From positions 1,674,001 through 1,738,000 of the forward strand of contig NZ_JAGFPE010000001.1 of NCBI RefSeq assembly GCF_025962655.1: 64,000 nucleotides of DNA. The letters are read 5' to 3'. Position 1 is the stretch's first letter. Each line of letters opens with the position of its first letter. A program made the position numbers and the translations under genes. The notes under the pieces were generated by a model. It ran no database searches. It worked only from the letters and a program-made list of their open reading frames with translations, and was not told the origin of the DNA. The DNA comes from Candidatus Symbiopectobacterium sp. NZEC151 (lineage in GTDB: Bacteria; Pseudomonadota; Gammaproteobacteria; Enterobacterales; Enterobacteriaceae). This document shows positions 27,705-38,264 of this stretch, piece after piece.

Positions 27705-28940
27705 ATGAGCCAGAATAAGGCCTTCAATGCGCCCTTCTTATTAGCCGTCGTCGGTATCTATCTCAGTTATTTTTTACATGGCGTCAGCGTTATTACGCTG
27801 GCACAAAACATGACATCCCTTGCGGAGAAATTTGGTACTGACAATGCGGGTATTGCGTACCTGATATCGGGCATTGGCTTAGGCCGATTAGTCAGTATTC
27901 TCTTCTTTGGCGTCATCTCTGACAAATTTGGCCGCCGTTCTGTCATCCTGCTGGGTGTCAGTTTATATATTTTGTTCTTCTTTGGTATTCCCGCCAGCCC
28001 GAATCTGATTGTCGCCTTCGCCCTGGCCGTGTGCGTCGGCGTTGCCAATGCGGCGCTGGATACCGGTGGCTATCCGGCACTGATGGAGTGTTATCCCAAA
28101 ACATCAGGTTCAGCCGTCATTCTATTAAAAGCCATGATCTCCTTTGGGCAGATGTTATATCCGATGCTGGTCAGCTACCTGCTGCTCAGTCACATCTGGT
28201 ATGGCTATGCGATGATCATCCCCGGCGTGCTGTTTGTGTTGGTATCGTTACTGCTGCTGAAAAGCAAGTTCCCCAGCCAGTTGGTGGATGCCTCCATTGC
28301 CAATGAATTACCGCAGATGAACAGCAAGCCGCTCGCCTGGTTGGAAGGGGTTGCCTCTATCATTTTTGGCGTTGCCGCATTCTCTACCTTTTATGTCATT
28401 GTGGTCTGGATGCCCAAATATGCTATGGCATTTGCCGGTATGGCAGAAGCCGATGCGCTGAAAACCATCTCGTATTACAGCATGGGTTCACTGGTGTGCG
28501 TATTTATTTTCGCCCTGCTGTTGAAAAGCATGGTGCGTCCGGTATGGGCCAACGTGTTTAATACCGGGGTTTCGGTGATTACCGCCACGATTATTTATCT
28601 CTACCCGTCACCGTTGGTGTGTAATGTGGGCGCCTTTGTTATCGGCTTTTCAGCCGCAGGCGGGATATTGCAGCTCGGCGTTTCTGTGATGTCCGAATTC
28701 TTCCCAAAAAGCAAAGCCAAAGTCACCAGCGTTTACATGATGATGGGCGGTCTGGCTAACTTCTTAATTCCGCTAATCACGGGGTATCTGTCAAAAATCG
28801 GTCTGCAATACATTATTTTGCTGGATATCGCTTTTGCCCTGTTGGCCTTTGTTACTGCCATCTTGGTTTTTATTCGCTACTACAAAGTGTTCAAAATCCC
28901 GCAAAGCGATTTACGGTTCGGCGAACGTTTCTTTCAATAA
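27705..28940 (+). CDS. ydiN: MFS transporter YdiN
   Basis: A 411-aa, 12-helix major facilitator, very close to E. coli YdiN (MSQNKAFNAPFLLAVVGIY start, VISDKFGRRSVILLG loop, GFSAAGGILQLGVSVMSEFF). It is a paralogue of YdiM. Probably the inner-membrane carrier for quinate/shikimate-like acids serving the dehydrogenase YdiB encoded 131 bp downstream; the substrate is inferred from context. Confidence 0.92.
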   Translation: MSQNKAFNAPFLLAVVGIYLSYFLHGVSVITLAQNMTSLAEKFGTDNAGIAYLISGIGLGRLVSILFFGVISDKFGRRSVILLGVSLYILFFFGIPASPNLIVAFALAVCVGVANAALDTGGYPALMECYPKTSGSAVILLKAMISFGQMLYPMLVSYLLLSHIWYGYAMIIPGVLFVLVSLLLLKSKFPSQLVDASIANELPQMNSKPLAWLEGVASIIFGVAAFSTFYVIVVWMPKYAMAFAGMAEADALKTISYYSMGSLVCVFIFALLLKSMVRPVWANVFNTGVSVITATIIYLYPSPLVCNVGAFVIGFSAAGGILQLGVSVMSEFFPKSKAKVTSVYMMMGGLANFLIPLITGYLSKIGLQYIILLDIAFALLAFVTAILVFIRYYKVFKIPQSDLRFGERFFQ

Positions 28941-29071
28941 CGCCGCCTCAAGAATGTGAATATAGATTTCAAAACCTGAACAGAACGGCAATCGACAATT
29001 TGCGCGATAAGCGCCCGCCTATTGCCTGAATAACTGCACCACCAATTATTACCTTGTGTAAGGAGTTTAGA

Positions 29072-29938
29072 ATGGATGTTACCGCAAAATACGAACTGAT
29101 TGGATTAATGGCTTATCCCATCAGACACAGCCTCTCGCCGGAAATGCAAAACAAGGCGTTGGAAAAAGCGGGTTTGCCTTTCACCTATATGGCTTTTGAA
29201 GTGGACAACACCACCTTCGGTAAAGCAATTGAAGGCCTTAAAGCGCTGAAAATGCGCGGCACTGGCGTTTCCATGCCCAATAAACAATTAGCCTGCCAAT
29301 ATGTGGATGAATTAACACCGGCCGCCAAATTGGTCGGTGCCATTAATACCATTGTTAATGATAACGGGTATTTGCGTGGTTATAACACCGATGGCACCGG
29401 GCATATTCGCGCCATCAAAGAAAGCGGTTTTGATATTCAAGGCAAAACCATGGTGTTGGTCGGCTCGGGTGGCGCATCAACAGCAATTGGTGCTCAGGCA
29501 GCGATTGAAGGCATCAAAGAGATCAAACTGTTCAACCGTAAAGATGAATTTTACGAGCAGGCACTCGCCTTCGCAAAACGCGTTAATGACAACACCGATT
29601 GCACCGTCACTGTCAGTGATTTAGCGAATCAGAAAGCCTTCGCCGACGCCATCGCACACGCCGATATTCTGACCAACGGCACTAAAGTCGGCATGAAGCC
29701 ACTCGAAGATCAATGCGTTGTGAGCGATATCGCCATGTTGCGTCCGGAACTGTTGGTCACCGAATGCGTTTACAACCCGCACATCACCAAGCTGCTGCAA
29801 ATGGCTATGGACGCAGGCTGCAAGACCATTGATGGCTACGGCATGCTGCTGTGGCAAGGGGCTGAGCAGTTCAAGCTCTGGACCGGTAAAGAGTTTCCGC
29901 TGGAACACATCAAAAAAGTGATGGGCTTTAACGCCTAA
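29072..29938 (+). CDS. ydiB: Quinate/shikimate dehydrogenase
   Basis: A 288-aa enzyme matching E. coli YdiB along its length. Catalytic Lys71 (SMPNKQLA) and Asp107 (NTDGTGH) are present, as is the nucleotide site GSGGAST. YdiB interconverts shikimate/3-dehydroshikimate and quinate/3-dehydroquinate with NAD or NADP. The ATG at 29072 follows AGGAG and gives the E. coli length; an in-frame upstream ATG at 29054 was rejected. It is followed by aroD in the same operon. Confidence 0.96.
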   Translation: MDVTAKYELIGLMAYPIRHSLSPEMQNKALEKAGLPFTYMAFEVDNTTFGKAIEGLKALKMRGTGVSMPNKQLACQYVDELTPAAKLVGAINTIVNDNGYLRGYNTDGTGHIRAIKESGFDIQGKTMVLVGSGGASTAIGAQAAIEGIKEIKLFNRKDEFYEQALAFAKRVNDNTDCTVTVSDLANQKAFADAIAHADILTNGTKVGMKPLEDQCVVSDIAMLRPELLVTECVYNPHITKLLQMAMDAGCKTIDGYGMLLWQGAEQFKLWTGKEFPLEHIKKVMGFNA

Positions 29939-30014
29939 AACACGTCGGTACGCGGCGTATTCCTCACGCCGCGTTATCGGACTGTGTGGAAAAAGATGAC
30001 GTAAAGGGAAAAGC

Positions 30015-30773
30015 ATGAAAACCGTAACCGTAAAAAATCGGGTGTTTGGCGAAGGCGCACCAAAAATTATCGTCTCGCTGATGGGCAAAGACATCGCCGC
30101 CATCAAATCTGAAGCCCACCATTATCAGGACGGCGACGTCGATATTCTGGAGTGGCGCGCCGATCATTTCGATGACGTTACCTCCATCGCCAGTGTGTTG
30201 GAGGCTGTGCGCACGCTGCGCGACGGCATCCCCGACAAACCCCTGCTGTTCACCTTTCGCAGCAAGCAAGAAGGTGGGGAAAAAGCGCTCTCTGCCGAGG
30301 CCTACATTGCCTTGAACAAAGCGGTGGTGGAGAGCGGGTTGGTGGACATGATCGACCTGGAGCTGTTTACCGGTGATGCGCTGGTGAAAGATACCGTGGC
30401 GTTTGCCCATGCTCACGGCGTGAAAGTCATCATGTCCAACCACGATTTTCACAAGACGCCACCAAAAGAAGAGATCGTCAAACGCCTGTGCAAGATGCAG
30501 GAATTGGGTGCCGATATCCCGAAAATCGCCCTGATGCCGCAGAACAAAGACGATGTGCTCACCCTGCTGGCCGCCACGCTGGAAATGCATGAGAAGCACG
30601 CGGACCGCCCGATCATCACCATGTCCATGTCAAAAACCGGTGTTATCTCCCGTCTCTCCGGCGAACTGTTTGGTTCAGCCGCCACCTTTGGCGCACTGAA
30701 AAAGGCCTCTGCCCCAGGACAAATTGCCGTTAAAGATTTGCGCGCCGTATTGACGGTATTACACCAATCCTGA
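30015..30773 (+). CDS. aroD: 3-dehydroquinate dehydratase, type I
   Basis: A 252-aa type I DHQase, with His143 in [10 protein letters not shown] and the Schiff-base Lys170 in IPKIALMPQ. It reversibly dehydrates 3-dehydroquinate to 3-dehydroshikimate, linking the quinate and shikimate products of YdiB. Between ydiB and ydiF, in the E. coli order. It may be the only AroD of the cell as well as a catabolic enzyme. Confidence 0.96.
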   Translation: MKTVTVKNRVFGEGAPKIIVSLMGKDIAAIKSEAHHYQDGDVDILEWRADHFDDVTSIASVLEAVRTLRDGIPDKPLLFTFRSKQEGGEKALSAEAYIALNKAVVESGLVDMIDLELFTGDALVKDTVAFAHAHGVKVIMSNHDFHKTPPKEEIVKRLCKMQELGADIPKIALMPQNKDDVLTLLAATLEMHEKHADRPIITMSMSKTGVISRLSGELFGSAATFGALKKASAPGQIAVKDLRAVLTVLHQS

Positions 30774-30849
30774 ATAGCGATGGCACGGCTATAGCCGTTT
30801 GCGCCGCCAAGGGCAGCGCACGTTCATTCGCTTATCACGAGGAGTTGCA

Positions 30850-32445
30850 ATGAAACTGGAAAAACCGAAAAGAATTAATGGCCGAGTGCCGGTGCTCTCG
30901 GCACAGGATGCGGTCAATTACATCCCCGATGAAGCCACCCTGTGCGTATTGGGGGCCGGCGGTGGCATTCTGGAAGCCACCTCACTGATCACTGCCCTCG
31001 CCGACCGCTATAAAACCACGCAGTCACCGCGCAACCTGTCGCTGATCAGCCCAACAGGATTAGGCGACCGCGCCGAGCGTGGCATCAGTCCGCTGGCACA
31101 GGAAGGTCTGGTCAAATGGGCGCTGTGCGGCCACTGGGGACAGTCACCGCGAATTTCCGATCTGGCAGAACAAAACAAGATCGTCGCCTATAACTACCCG
31201 CAAGGGGTGCTGACGCAAGCAATCCGCGCCTCCGCTGCTCACCAACCGGGTATTTTGAGCAATATCGGTATTGGTACCTTTGTCGACCCGCGCCAACAGG
31301 GCGGCAAACTGAATGAAGTGACCAAAGACGATCTGATCAAACTGGTCGAAATCGATAATCAGGAATACCTGTTCTACAAGGCCATTGCGCCGAATGTCGC
31401 CTTTATCCGCGCTACCACCTGCGATAGCGAAGGATACGCGTCTTTCGAGGATGAAGTGATGTACCTCGATGCGCTGGTGATTGCACAAGCGGTACACAAC
31501 AATGGCGGTATCGTGATGATGCAGGTGCAGAAGATGGTTAAAAAGGCCACGTTGCATCCTAAATCCGTGCGCATTCCCGGCTATCTGGTCGACATTGTGG
31601 TGGTTGATTCAACGCAAACCCAGCTGTATGGCGGTGCGCCCGTCAACCGCTTTATCTCCGGCGATTTCGTGCTGGATGACAGCACCAAAATGGCCATCCC
31701 CCTCAACCAACGCAAACTGGTGGCACGTCGCGCGCTGTTCGAAATGCGCAAAGGTGCGGTCGGTAACGTCGGGGTCGGCATCGCCGACGGCATCGGTCTG
31801 GTGGCTCGCGAAGAGGGCTGTGCCGATGACTTCGTGCTGACGGTGGAAACCGGCCCCATCGGCGGGATTACCACGCAAGGCGTAGCCTTCGGTGCCAACG
31901 TCAATACCCGCGCCATTCTGGACATGACCTCTCAGTTCGATTTTTACCACGGCGGTGGGTTGGATGTGTGCTACCTGAGCTTTGCTGAAATCGACCGACA
32001 CGGCAACGTTGGCGTGCATAAATTCAACGGCAAGATCATGGGTACCGGCGGGTTTATCGACATCAGCGCCACCTCGAAGAAGATCATCTTCTGCGGCACC
32101 CTGACGGCGGGCAGTTTAAAAACTGACGTCGGCGACGGCAAGCTGTCGATCGTGCAGGAAGGGAAAGTCAAAAAATTCATTCAGGAAATCCCGGAGATCA
32201 CGTTCAGCGGAAAAATTGCGCTCGAACGCGGGTTGGATGTGCGTTACATCACCGAACGCGCCGTCTTCACCTTAAAAGCCGACGGTTTGCACCTGGTTGA
32301 GATCGCTCCCGGCGTCGATCTGGAAAAAGACATTCTGGCACAGATGGACTTTACCCCGGTCATTTCGCCCGACTTAAAACTGATGGACACACGCCTCTTT
32401 TTCGATGACGTGATGGGTTTTGTATTGCCTGACGCTGAACAATAA
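30850..32445 (+). CDS. ydiF: Acyl-CoA:acetate CoA-transferase YdiF
   Basis: A 531-aa family I CoA-transferase, exactly the E. coli YdiF length when started at ATG 30850 (after AGGAG). The catalytic Glu, which forms a glutamyl-CoA thioester, lies in VETGPIGG at about residue 333, and the N-terminal GAGGGILEATSL loop is present. It transfers CoA from acetyl-CoA or other short acyl-CoAs to a carboxylate. With YdiO downstream, it resembles the CaiB/CaiA pair of carnitine reduction. Confidence 0.95.
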   Translation: MKLEKPKRINGRVPVLSAQDAVNYIPDEATLCVLGAGGGILEATSLITALADRYKTTQSPRNLSLISPTGLGDRAERGISPLAQEGLVKWALCGHWGQSPRISDLAEQNKIVAYNYPQGVLTQAIRASAAHQPGILSNIGIGTFVDPRQQGGKLNEVTKDDLIKLVEIDNQEYLFYKAIAPNVAFIRATTCDSEGYASFEDEVMYLDALVIAQAVHNNGGIVMMQVQKMVKKATLHPKSVRIPGYLVDIVVVDSTQTQLYGGAPVNRFISGDFVLDDSTKMAIPLNQRKLVARRALFEMRKGAVGNVGVGIADGIGLVAREEGCADDFVLTVETGPIGGITTQGVAFGANVNTRAILDMTSQFDFYHGGGLDVCYLSFAEIDRHGNVGVHKFNGKIMGTGGFIDISATSKKIIFCGTLTAGSLKTDVGDGKLSIVQEGKVKKFIQEIPEITFSGKIALERGLDVRYITERAVFTLKADGLHLVEIAPGVDLEKDILAQMDFTPVISPDLKLMDTRLFFDDVMGFVLPDAEQ

Positions 32446-32459
32446 CAGGAGTAAAAACG

Positions 32460-33611
32460 ATGGACTTTGCCTTAACTGAAGAGCAAGAGCTGCTGCTTGC
32501 CAGTATTCGGGAATTGATCACCAGTGATTTCCCGGAAGAGTATTTCAGAACCTGCGACCAAACCGGTACTTATCCGAAAGAATTTATGCGGGCGCTGGCC
32601 GATAACGGCATTTCCCTGCTGGGCGTGCCGGAAGAATTTGGCGGTATTCCGGCGGACTATGTCACCCAGATGCTGGCGCTGATGGAAGTGTCTAAAAACG
32701 GCGCACCGGCGTTCCTGATCACTAACGGTCAGTGCATCCACAGCATGCGTCGTTTTGGTTCTGCCGAGCAGTTGCGCAAAACCGCTGAGAGCACGCTGGC
32801 TACCGGCGATCCGGCCTATTCACTGGCCCTGACCGAACCGGGCGCAGGCTCGGACAACAGCAGTGCGACCACCAGCTACACGCGTAAAAACGGTAAGGTG
32901 TATCTCAACGGGCAAAAAACCTTTATCACCGGTGCCAAAGAGTACCCTTATATGCTGGTGCTGGCACGCGATCCCGAGCCGCAGGATCCGAAAAAAGCCT
33001 TCACCCTGTGGTGGGTGGAATCGAATAAGCCCGGTATCAAAATCAACCCGTTGCACAAAATCGGCTGGCATATGCTGACCACCTGCGAAGTCTATCTCGA
33101 TAATGTCGAAGTGGAAGAGAGCGACATGGTGGGCGAAGAAGGCATGGGTTTCCTGAACGTGATGTACAATTTCGAAATGGAACGCCTGATCAATGCCGCG
33201 CGCAGCACCGGCTTTGCCGAGTGCGCCTTCGAAGATGCCGCACGTTATGCCAACCAGCGTATCGCTTTTGGCAAGCCAATTGGTCATAACCAGATGATCC
33301 AGGAGAAACTGGCGCTGATGGCCATCAAAATCGAGAACATGCGTAATATGGTGCTGAAATGCGCCTGGCAGGCGGATCAGGAGCTGTCATTACGCACCAG
33401 TGCCGCGCTGTGCAAACTCTATTGCGCACGCACCGCGTTGGAAGTGATCGATGATGCCATTCAGATCATGGGCGGGCTGGGTTATACGGATGATGCACGC
33501 GTATCCCGTTTCTGGCGTGACGTGCGCTGCGAAAGAATTGGCGGCGGCACCGATGAGATCATGATTTACATTGCCGGACGGCAGATCCTGAAAGATTATC
33601 AAAGTAAATAA
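32460..33611 (+). CDS. ydiO: Acyl-CoA dehydrogenase YdiO (CaiA-like)
   Basis: A 383-aa FAD acyl-CoA dehydrogenase with the motifs LTEPGAGSD and FITGAKEYPY, and the C-terminal CERIGGGTDEIMIYIAGR. The position that carries the catalytic Glu in medium-chain dehydrogenases is Gly here (GGG), as in CaiA-like and isovaleryl-type enzymes. It starts 14 bp after ydiF. With ETF genes ydiQR nearby, it probably works as an enoyl-CoA reductase or dehydrogenase on an unusual acid. Confidence 0.94.
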   Translation: MDFALTEEQELLLASIRELITSDFPEEYFRTCDQTGTYPKEFMRALADNGISLLGVPEEFGGIPADYVTQMLALMEVSKNGAPAFLITNGQCIHSMRRFGSAEQLRKTAESTLATGDPAYSLALTEPGAGSDNSSATTSYTRKNGKVYLNGQKTFITGAKEYPYMLVLARDPEPQDPKKAFTLWWVESNKPGIKINPLHKIGWHMLTTCEVYLDNVEVEESDMVGEEGMGFLNVMYNFEMERLINAARSTGFAECAFEDAARYANQRIAFGKPIGHNQMIQEKLALMAIKIENMRNMVLKCAWQADQELSLRTSAALCKLYCARTALEVIDDAIQIMGGLGYTDDARVSRFWRDVRCERIGGGTDEIMIYIAGRQILKDYQSK

Positions 33612-33662
33612 CTGACGGGTTGAGACGCCGGTTCACACTGGCGTCTCAACCGAGTATCCCCC

Positions 33663-34574
33663 TCACAGCAACAATTCTGAGCTCTCGCCAAACTCCGTTA
33701 TATACTCCAATCCATTCAGACTATTTTTGAACTGTTTACGGTATTCGCTGGGTGAACAGCCAACATGGCGCATGAATAATTTGGCGAAGTGATCGACATT
33801 GTCATACCCGACGCGAAGGGCTATCTCGTTCAAACTGCACTCGGTGTTAGTTAGCGAAAATTTTGCCTCAGTGATCCGGCGCTTAATCACATAGTTGATG
33901 GGAGAGATATGATATTCCTTGGTAAATTCATGGCAGATGTAGCTCACGCTGGCACGGAACTTTTTAGCGAGCTGATCCAGGGTTATCTTTTCCCGATAAT
34001 TATTATTCAGATAAACCAATATATCTTTTACCAACACTTCCTTGCGGATATATCCGGATTCTGAACGGTAGGCATTCTTAAAGTTTTCATAAAACAACGC
34101 GGTCAAGGCATAGCCGAAAGCATCGTAGACTGGCGAGGATAAAAGATTTTTTTGCTGGGGTAACATCACGCCCAGTTCGTGAAATATACTCTTTATTACT
34201 TCTTTTCCTTTCACCACCGACACCACCGGACAGGAATTGGACTGCATGATCTGATTCTCATCCCTGTCGCGGAATTTAAATCCGTAAACGGCGCAGGTAT
34301 AGGTGGTTGCCGGGGACGCATTATCGGAGGCGACGGCGTGCAATCGGCCACGCTCCACCACCACAATATCCCCGGTCTGTGCAACATAATTGGACGAATC
34401 GATGATAAGCCGGGCTACGCCACTTTTCACGTAGATCAGCTCCGTTTCAGCATCATGCACATGGTGTCCTGACTCCCAGTTTGGGTCATCACTGATCACA
34501 AAACGGGACAATTTGGGCGTCATTCCCTTTTCAAACAAGGTATCGGTATTATTGTCAAACCAGCGCTGATACAT
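33663..34574 (-). CDS. ydiP: AraC-family regulator YdiP
   Basis: A 303-aa regulator, the E. coli YdiP length when started at ATG 34574 (GGAGG upstream). The N-terminal cupin has GHHVHDAETELIYV; the C-terminal AraC/XylS double helix-turn-helix has ITLDQLAKKFRASVSYICHEF and EIALRVGYDNVDHFAKLFMRH. It lies between and opposite to ydiFO and ydiQRSTD, and most likely activates ydiQ onwards. Confidence 0.93.
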   Translation of the reverse strand: MYQRWFDNNTDTLFEKGMTPKLSRFVISDDPNWESGHHVHDAETELIYVKSGVARLIIDSSNYVAQTGDIVVVERGRLHAVASDNASPATTYTCAVYGFKFRDRDENQIMQSNSCPVVSVVKGKEVIKSIFHELGVMLPQQKNLLSSPVYDAFGYALTALFYENFKNAYRSESGYIRKEVLVKDILVYLNNNYREKITLDQLAKKFRASVSYICHEFTKEYHISPINYVIKRRITEAKFSLTNTECSLNEIALRVGYDNVDHFAKLFMRHVGCSPSEYRKQFKNSLNGLEYITEFGESSELLL

Positions 34575-35168
34575 GACAACCTCCACGGGAAGCAGTAAGG
34601 TGTAAGCCAATTATTTAGGGGTAAAGTAGCGCAACGACCTGTACTGTATATCACGTTTTAAACCACGCAAAACAAGATTGTTTGCATATCATGCAAGATT
34701 ACACCGCCTGATTGCCCCACCAGAAAAGGGGGTGTTTTTAACGCATAACCCTGACTGTTTTTTCTCATTTAAAATACGCACTTCCTACATACAGAAAACA
34801 TCACATTTACAATTCCCTGAGATTTTCATTATTTAGTGAGCGTGTTAATAATTCCAATTAAAAAAAAGCCTCGCATTTATGATGCGCATCACATCTTATT
34901 TTCACCCTTTGTTTTCAGCGAGAATGCACAGTAGCAAATGTCACCGTGATGTTTAAAGGTGATAGCGCATTAGCAATATGTCATGGAATACATTTATCTG
35001 CCGCCGCGCACAATTTTTTTGCAAGATTGTTGGTAACTAAAACATATTATCATGTCGTTTTTTACCCCTATCCCCCGCACACTATTTCCATCAAATTTTT
35101 ATATCTCTCTGAGGCACATCGATATTATTTTTCGATGCACCGCCTGCGAGCGACCAATAGGAGACGCC
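34575..35168. promoter_or_regulatory. Divergent ydiP / ydiQ promoter region
   Basis: About 590 bp between the AraC regulator and the ETF operon. It carries a good CRP-type site at 34878-34893 and is otherwise AT-rich. No gene is supported. Confidence 0.55.
34878..34893. promoter_or_regulatory. Predicted CRP-binding site upstream of ydiQRSTD
   Basis: TATGA-TGCGCA-TCACA differs from the CRP core TGTGA-N6-TCACA at one position. It lies about 275 bp before the ydiQ start, between the divergent ydiP and ydiQ genes. It implies catabolite control. Confidence 0.6.
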
Positions 35169-35933
35169 ATGAAAATAATAACCTGCTTTAAGCTGGTGCC
35201 CGAAGAGCAAGACATTGTGGTTACCGCCCAACGCACGCTCAATTTCGACCGCGCCGATGCAAAAATCAGCCAGTTTGATTTAAACGCCATCGAGGCCGCC
35301 ATCCAGTTGGCCGGTGCCGATGGGCAGGTCGCGGCGCTGAGCGTCGGCGGCAGCCTGCTGGACAACACCAAAGTGCGCAAGGATGTGCTGTCGCGCGGAC
35401 CGAATGAACTGTTTCTGGTACAGGATGCACAGTTAGACAATGCGCTACCCAAGGATACCGCACAGGTGTTAACGGCGGCGGCCCGCAAGATTGGCTTCGA
35501 TCTGCTGCTGTTCGGCGAAGGTTCTGGCGATCTCTATGCGCAGCAGGTTGGGCTGCTGGTCGGTGAAATGTTGCAGTTGCCTACCGTCAATGCCGTGAGC
35601 CAGATTGAACTGCTGGACAACCGGGTGCGCGTGGAACGCACGCTGGAAGAGGAAGTGGAAATTCTTGAGTTGCCGCTGCCCGCTGTGCTTTGCGTAACAT
35701 CAGATATTAATGCGCCAAAAATCCCCTCCATGAAGGCGATTCTGGGCGCGGGGAAAAAGCCGGTAACCCAATGGAAAGCCGACGATATCAGTTGGCAGCG
35801 CACTGCACCTCACACCGAGCTGGCGCAGATCCACGTGCCACCACAGGCGGAACGTAAGCACATCATTCTGGAAAGCGATTCGCCGGAAGCGATCGCCGAA
35901 CTGGCCGAACACCTGAAAAAAGCGCTGAACTAA
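35169..35933 (+). CDS. ydiQ: Electron transfer flavoprotein beta-like subunit YdiQ
   Basis: A 254-aa FixA/EtfB-type protein ([15 protein letters not shown] start, [12 protein letters not shown], and a [16 protein letters not shown] stretch), identical in length to E. coli YdiQ. ATG 35169 follows AGGAG; the longer frame was rejected. Pairs with YdiR to carry electrons for YdiO-type dehydrogenases. The first gene of ydiQRSTD. Confidence 0.95.
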   Translation: MKIITCFKLVPEEQDIVVTAQRTLNFDRADAKISQFDLNAIEAAIQLAGADGQVAALSVGGSLLDNTKVRKDVLSRGPNELFLVQDAQLDNALPKDTAQVLTAAARKIGFDLLLFGEGSGDLYAQQVGLLVGEMLQLPTVNAVSQIELLDNRVRVERTLEEEVEILELPLPAVLCVTSDINAPKIPSMKAILGAGKKPVTQWKADDISWQRTAPHTELAQIHVPPQAERKHIILESDSPEAIAELAEHLKKALN

Positions 35934-35949
35934 CCCGGAGAATATCATC

Positions 35950-36900
35950 ATGAGTCAATTAACCAATGTATGGGTGTTCAGCGATAACGTTGAGCGCTAC
36001 GGCGAATTAATGACGGGCGCACGCCAGTGGGGACAGCAGGTTTACGCCGTTGTGCAAGATGACACGCAGGTTGCCGCCGTTAAACCGCTCGGCGCGCAGG
36101 GGCTCTACGTGTTGGGCAAAACGGCACAGCAACGTATCGAAAACTATGCCGAAACGCTGGCATCGCTGATCGAAAAACCGGCAGCGACGGATTTTCCCGC
36201 CACGCTGATCCTGCTGGCGGCCACCAAGCGCGGTAAGGCGCTGGCGGCCCGGTTAAGCGTGCTGCTTGATGCCGCCGTCGTCAACGACGTCACTACCCTG
36301 ACGGTAGAAGAGCACGCGCTGTATGCCGAACATCGTATGTACGGTGGCCTGGCGTTTGGCAAAGAGAAAATCAATACCGCGGTTGCCATCGTGACGCTGG
36401 CAGCGGGTGCCATCGAGCCCGAGACGGCCAATGCGACGTCTGAATGTCCGGTTTATCAGGCTAACTATGTTACACCGCGCCAGGAAATCCTGTGTGTTGA
36501 ACGCCGCGCCAAATCGTTGAGCAGCGTCGACTTGAGCAAGGCCAAACGCGTTGTTGGCGTGGGCCGTGGATTAGTTTCACAAGAAGATTTGCGCATGGTT
36601 CAAGACCTGGCAACGGTATTGGGCGCGGAAGTCGGCTGCTCACGCCCGATTGCTGAAGGGGAACACTGGATGGAGCGCGAGCGCTATATCGGTGTCTCTG
36701 GCGTGCTGCTGAAATCCGATCTCTACCTGACACTGGGGATCTCCGGTCAAATCCAGCACATGGTGGGCGGCAACGGGGCAAAAACCATCGTCGCCATTAA
36801 CAAAGACAAAAATGCGCCGATCTTCAAATACGCCGACTACGGTTTGGTCGGTGATATCTACAAAGTGGTCCCGGCGTTGGTTGAGCAATTGACCCGCTAA
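35950..36900 (+). CDS. ydiR: Electron transfer flavoprotein alpha-like subunit YdiR
   Basis: A 316-aa FixB/EtfA-type protein. The C-terminal FAD domain has VGVGRGLVSQEDL, AEVGCSRPIAE, LYLTLGISGQIQHMVG and IVAINKDKNAPIF, all hallmark segments. It starts 16 bp after ydiQ. Partner of YdiQ and donor/acceptor for the YdiS-YdiT quinone oxidoreductase. Confidence 0.95.
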   Translation: MSQLTNVWVFSDNVERYGELMTGARQWGQQVYAVVQDDTQVAAVKPLGAQGLYVLGKTAQQRIENYAETLASLIEKPAATDFPATLILLAATKRGKALAARLSVLLDAAVVNDVTTLTVEEHALYAEHRMYGGLAFGKEKINTAVAIVTLAAGAIEPETANATSECPVYQANYVTPRQEILCVERRAKSLSSVDLSKAKRVVGVGRGLVSQEDLRMVQDLATVLGAEVGCSRPIAEGEHWMERERYIGVSGVLLKSDLYLTLGISGQIQHMVGGNGAKTIVAINKDKNAPIFKYADYGLVGDIYKVVPALVEQLTR

Positions 36901-36974
36901 CCCTCATTTGTTGGTCTTTTCGTTAACAGCACGTATCCCGCCACGCCACTGTGGCGGGATAGGGAGCAGGAACC

Positions 36975-38264
36975 ATGTCGGAAGAAAAATTTGATGCCAT
37001 CGTCGTCGGTGCCGGGGTTGCGGGCTGCATCGCCGGTTATGTGATGGCGCAAGCCGGGCTTGATGTATTAGTCATTGAACGTGGCAACAGCGCAGGCAGT
37101 AAAAATATGACCGGTGGACGCCTCTACGCCCACAGTCTGGAGAGCATCATGCCTGGGTTTGCGCAACAGGCCCCGGTTGAACGCAAAGTCACGCGAGAAA
37201 AAATTTCCTTTCTCACCGACGAAAGCGCCGTCACCATGGATTACCACAGCGAACAGCCGGATATCCCCGCCAAAGCCTCTTATACCGTGTTGCGTAACCG
37301 GTTCGATCCCTGGCTGATGGAAAAAGCCGAACAGGCTGGCGTGCAGTTTATTCCCGGCGTGCGGGTAGATGCCCTGTTGCGCGAAGGCAACCGGGTCACC
37401 GGCGTGCAGGCGGGGGAAGATGCGCTGGAGGCAAACGTGGTGATTCTGGCCGATGGCGTGAATTCGCTGCTGGGCCGTTCCGTCGGTATGGTTCCGCCTC
37501 CGTCACCGCATCACTATGCGGTCGGTGTGAAGGAGCTGATTGCCCTGCCCGCATCGCAAATCGAAGACAGGTTTAACCTGGCACCGGGAGAAGGTGCGGC
37601 CTGGCTGTTTGCCGGTTCGCCTTCCAACGGGTTGATGGGCGGTGGTTTTCTCTACACCAATAAAGACTCAATTTCACTGGGTCTGGTCTGCGGTTTGGGC
37701 GATATCGCCCACGCCAGTAAAAGTGTGCCGCAGATGCTGGAAGATTTTAAACAACACCCGACGATCCGCCCCTTGATTCAGGGGGGAGAGTTGCTGGAGT
37801 ACTCGGCACACATGGTGCCCGAAGGCGGGCTGGAGATGGTGCCCAGTCTGGTGGATGACGGCGTGATGATCGTCGGCGATGCGGCCGGTCTATGCCTCAA
37901 TCTGGGCTACACCGTGCGCGGCATGGATCTGGCGATTGCCTCTGCACAGGCAGCTGCCAACGCGGCGATTGCCGCAAAACAGCGGCAGGACTTCTCATCC
38001 GCCAGCCTGATGGAATACAAACGCACGTTGGAACACAGCTTCGTGCTGCGCGATATGCACCACTATCGCAAGGTGCCCGCCATGATGGAAAACCCACGCA
38101 TGTTCACCCAGTACCCACGCATGGTGGCCGATATCATGAGCGATCTGTTCATCATTGATGGCGGCCCTAACGTGCCAGTGCGGGCAAAAATCATGAAGCG
38201 TGCCAAACAGGTTGGCCTGATAAACCTGTTGAAAGACGGCATCAAAGGAGCGACAGCGCTATGA
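36975..38264 (+). CDS. ydiS: FAD-dependent ETF:quinone-type oxidoreductase YdiS
   Basis: A 429-aa FixC-like flavoprotein: dinucleotide-binding AIVVGAGVAGCIAGYVMA at residues 9-26, IERGNSAGSKNMTGGRLY, and the FAD-site VGDAAGLCLNLGYTVRG. It couples the YdiQR flavoprotein to the quinone pool at the inner membrane. It overlaps ydiT by 4 bp. Confidence 0.95.
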   Translation: MSEEKFDAIVVGAGVAGCIAGYVMAQAGLDVLVIERGNSAGSKNMTGGRLYAHSLESIMPGFAQQAPVERKVTREKISFLTDESAVTMDYHSEQPDIPAKASYTVLRNRFDPWLMEKAEQAGVQFIPGVRVDALLREGNRVTGVQAGEDALEANVVILADGVNSLLGRSVGMVPPPSPHHYAVGVKELIALPASQIEDRFNLAPGEGAAWLFAGSPSNGLMGGGFLYTNKDSISLGLVCGLGDIAHASKSVPQMLEDFKQHPTIRPLIQGGELLEYSAHMVPEGGLEMVPSLVDDGVMIVGDAAGLCLNLGYTVRGMDLAIASAQAAANAAIAAKQRQDFSSASLMEYKRTLEHSFVLRDMHHYRKVPAMMENPRMFTQYPRMVADIMSDLFIIDGGPNVPVRAKIMKRAKQVGLINLLKDGIKGATAL

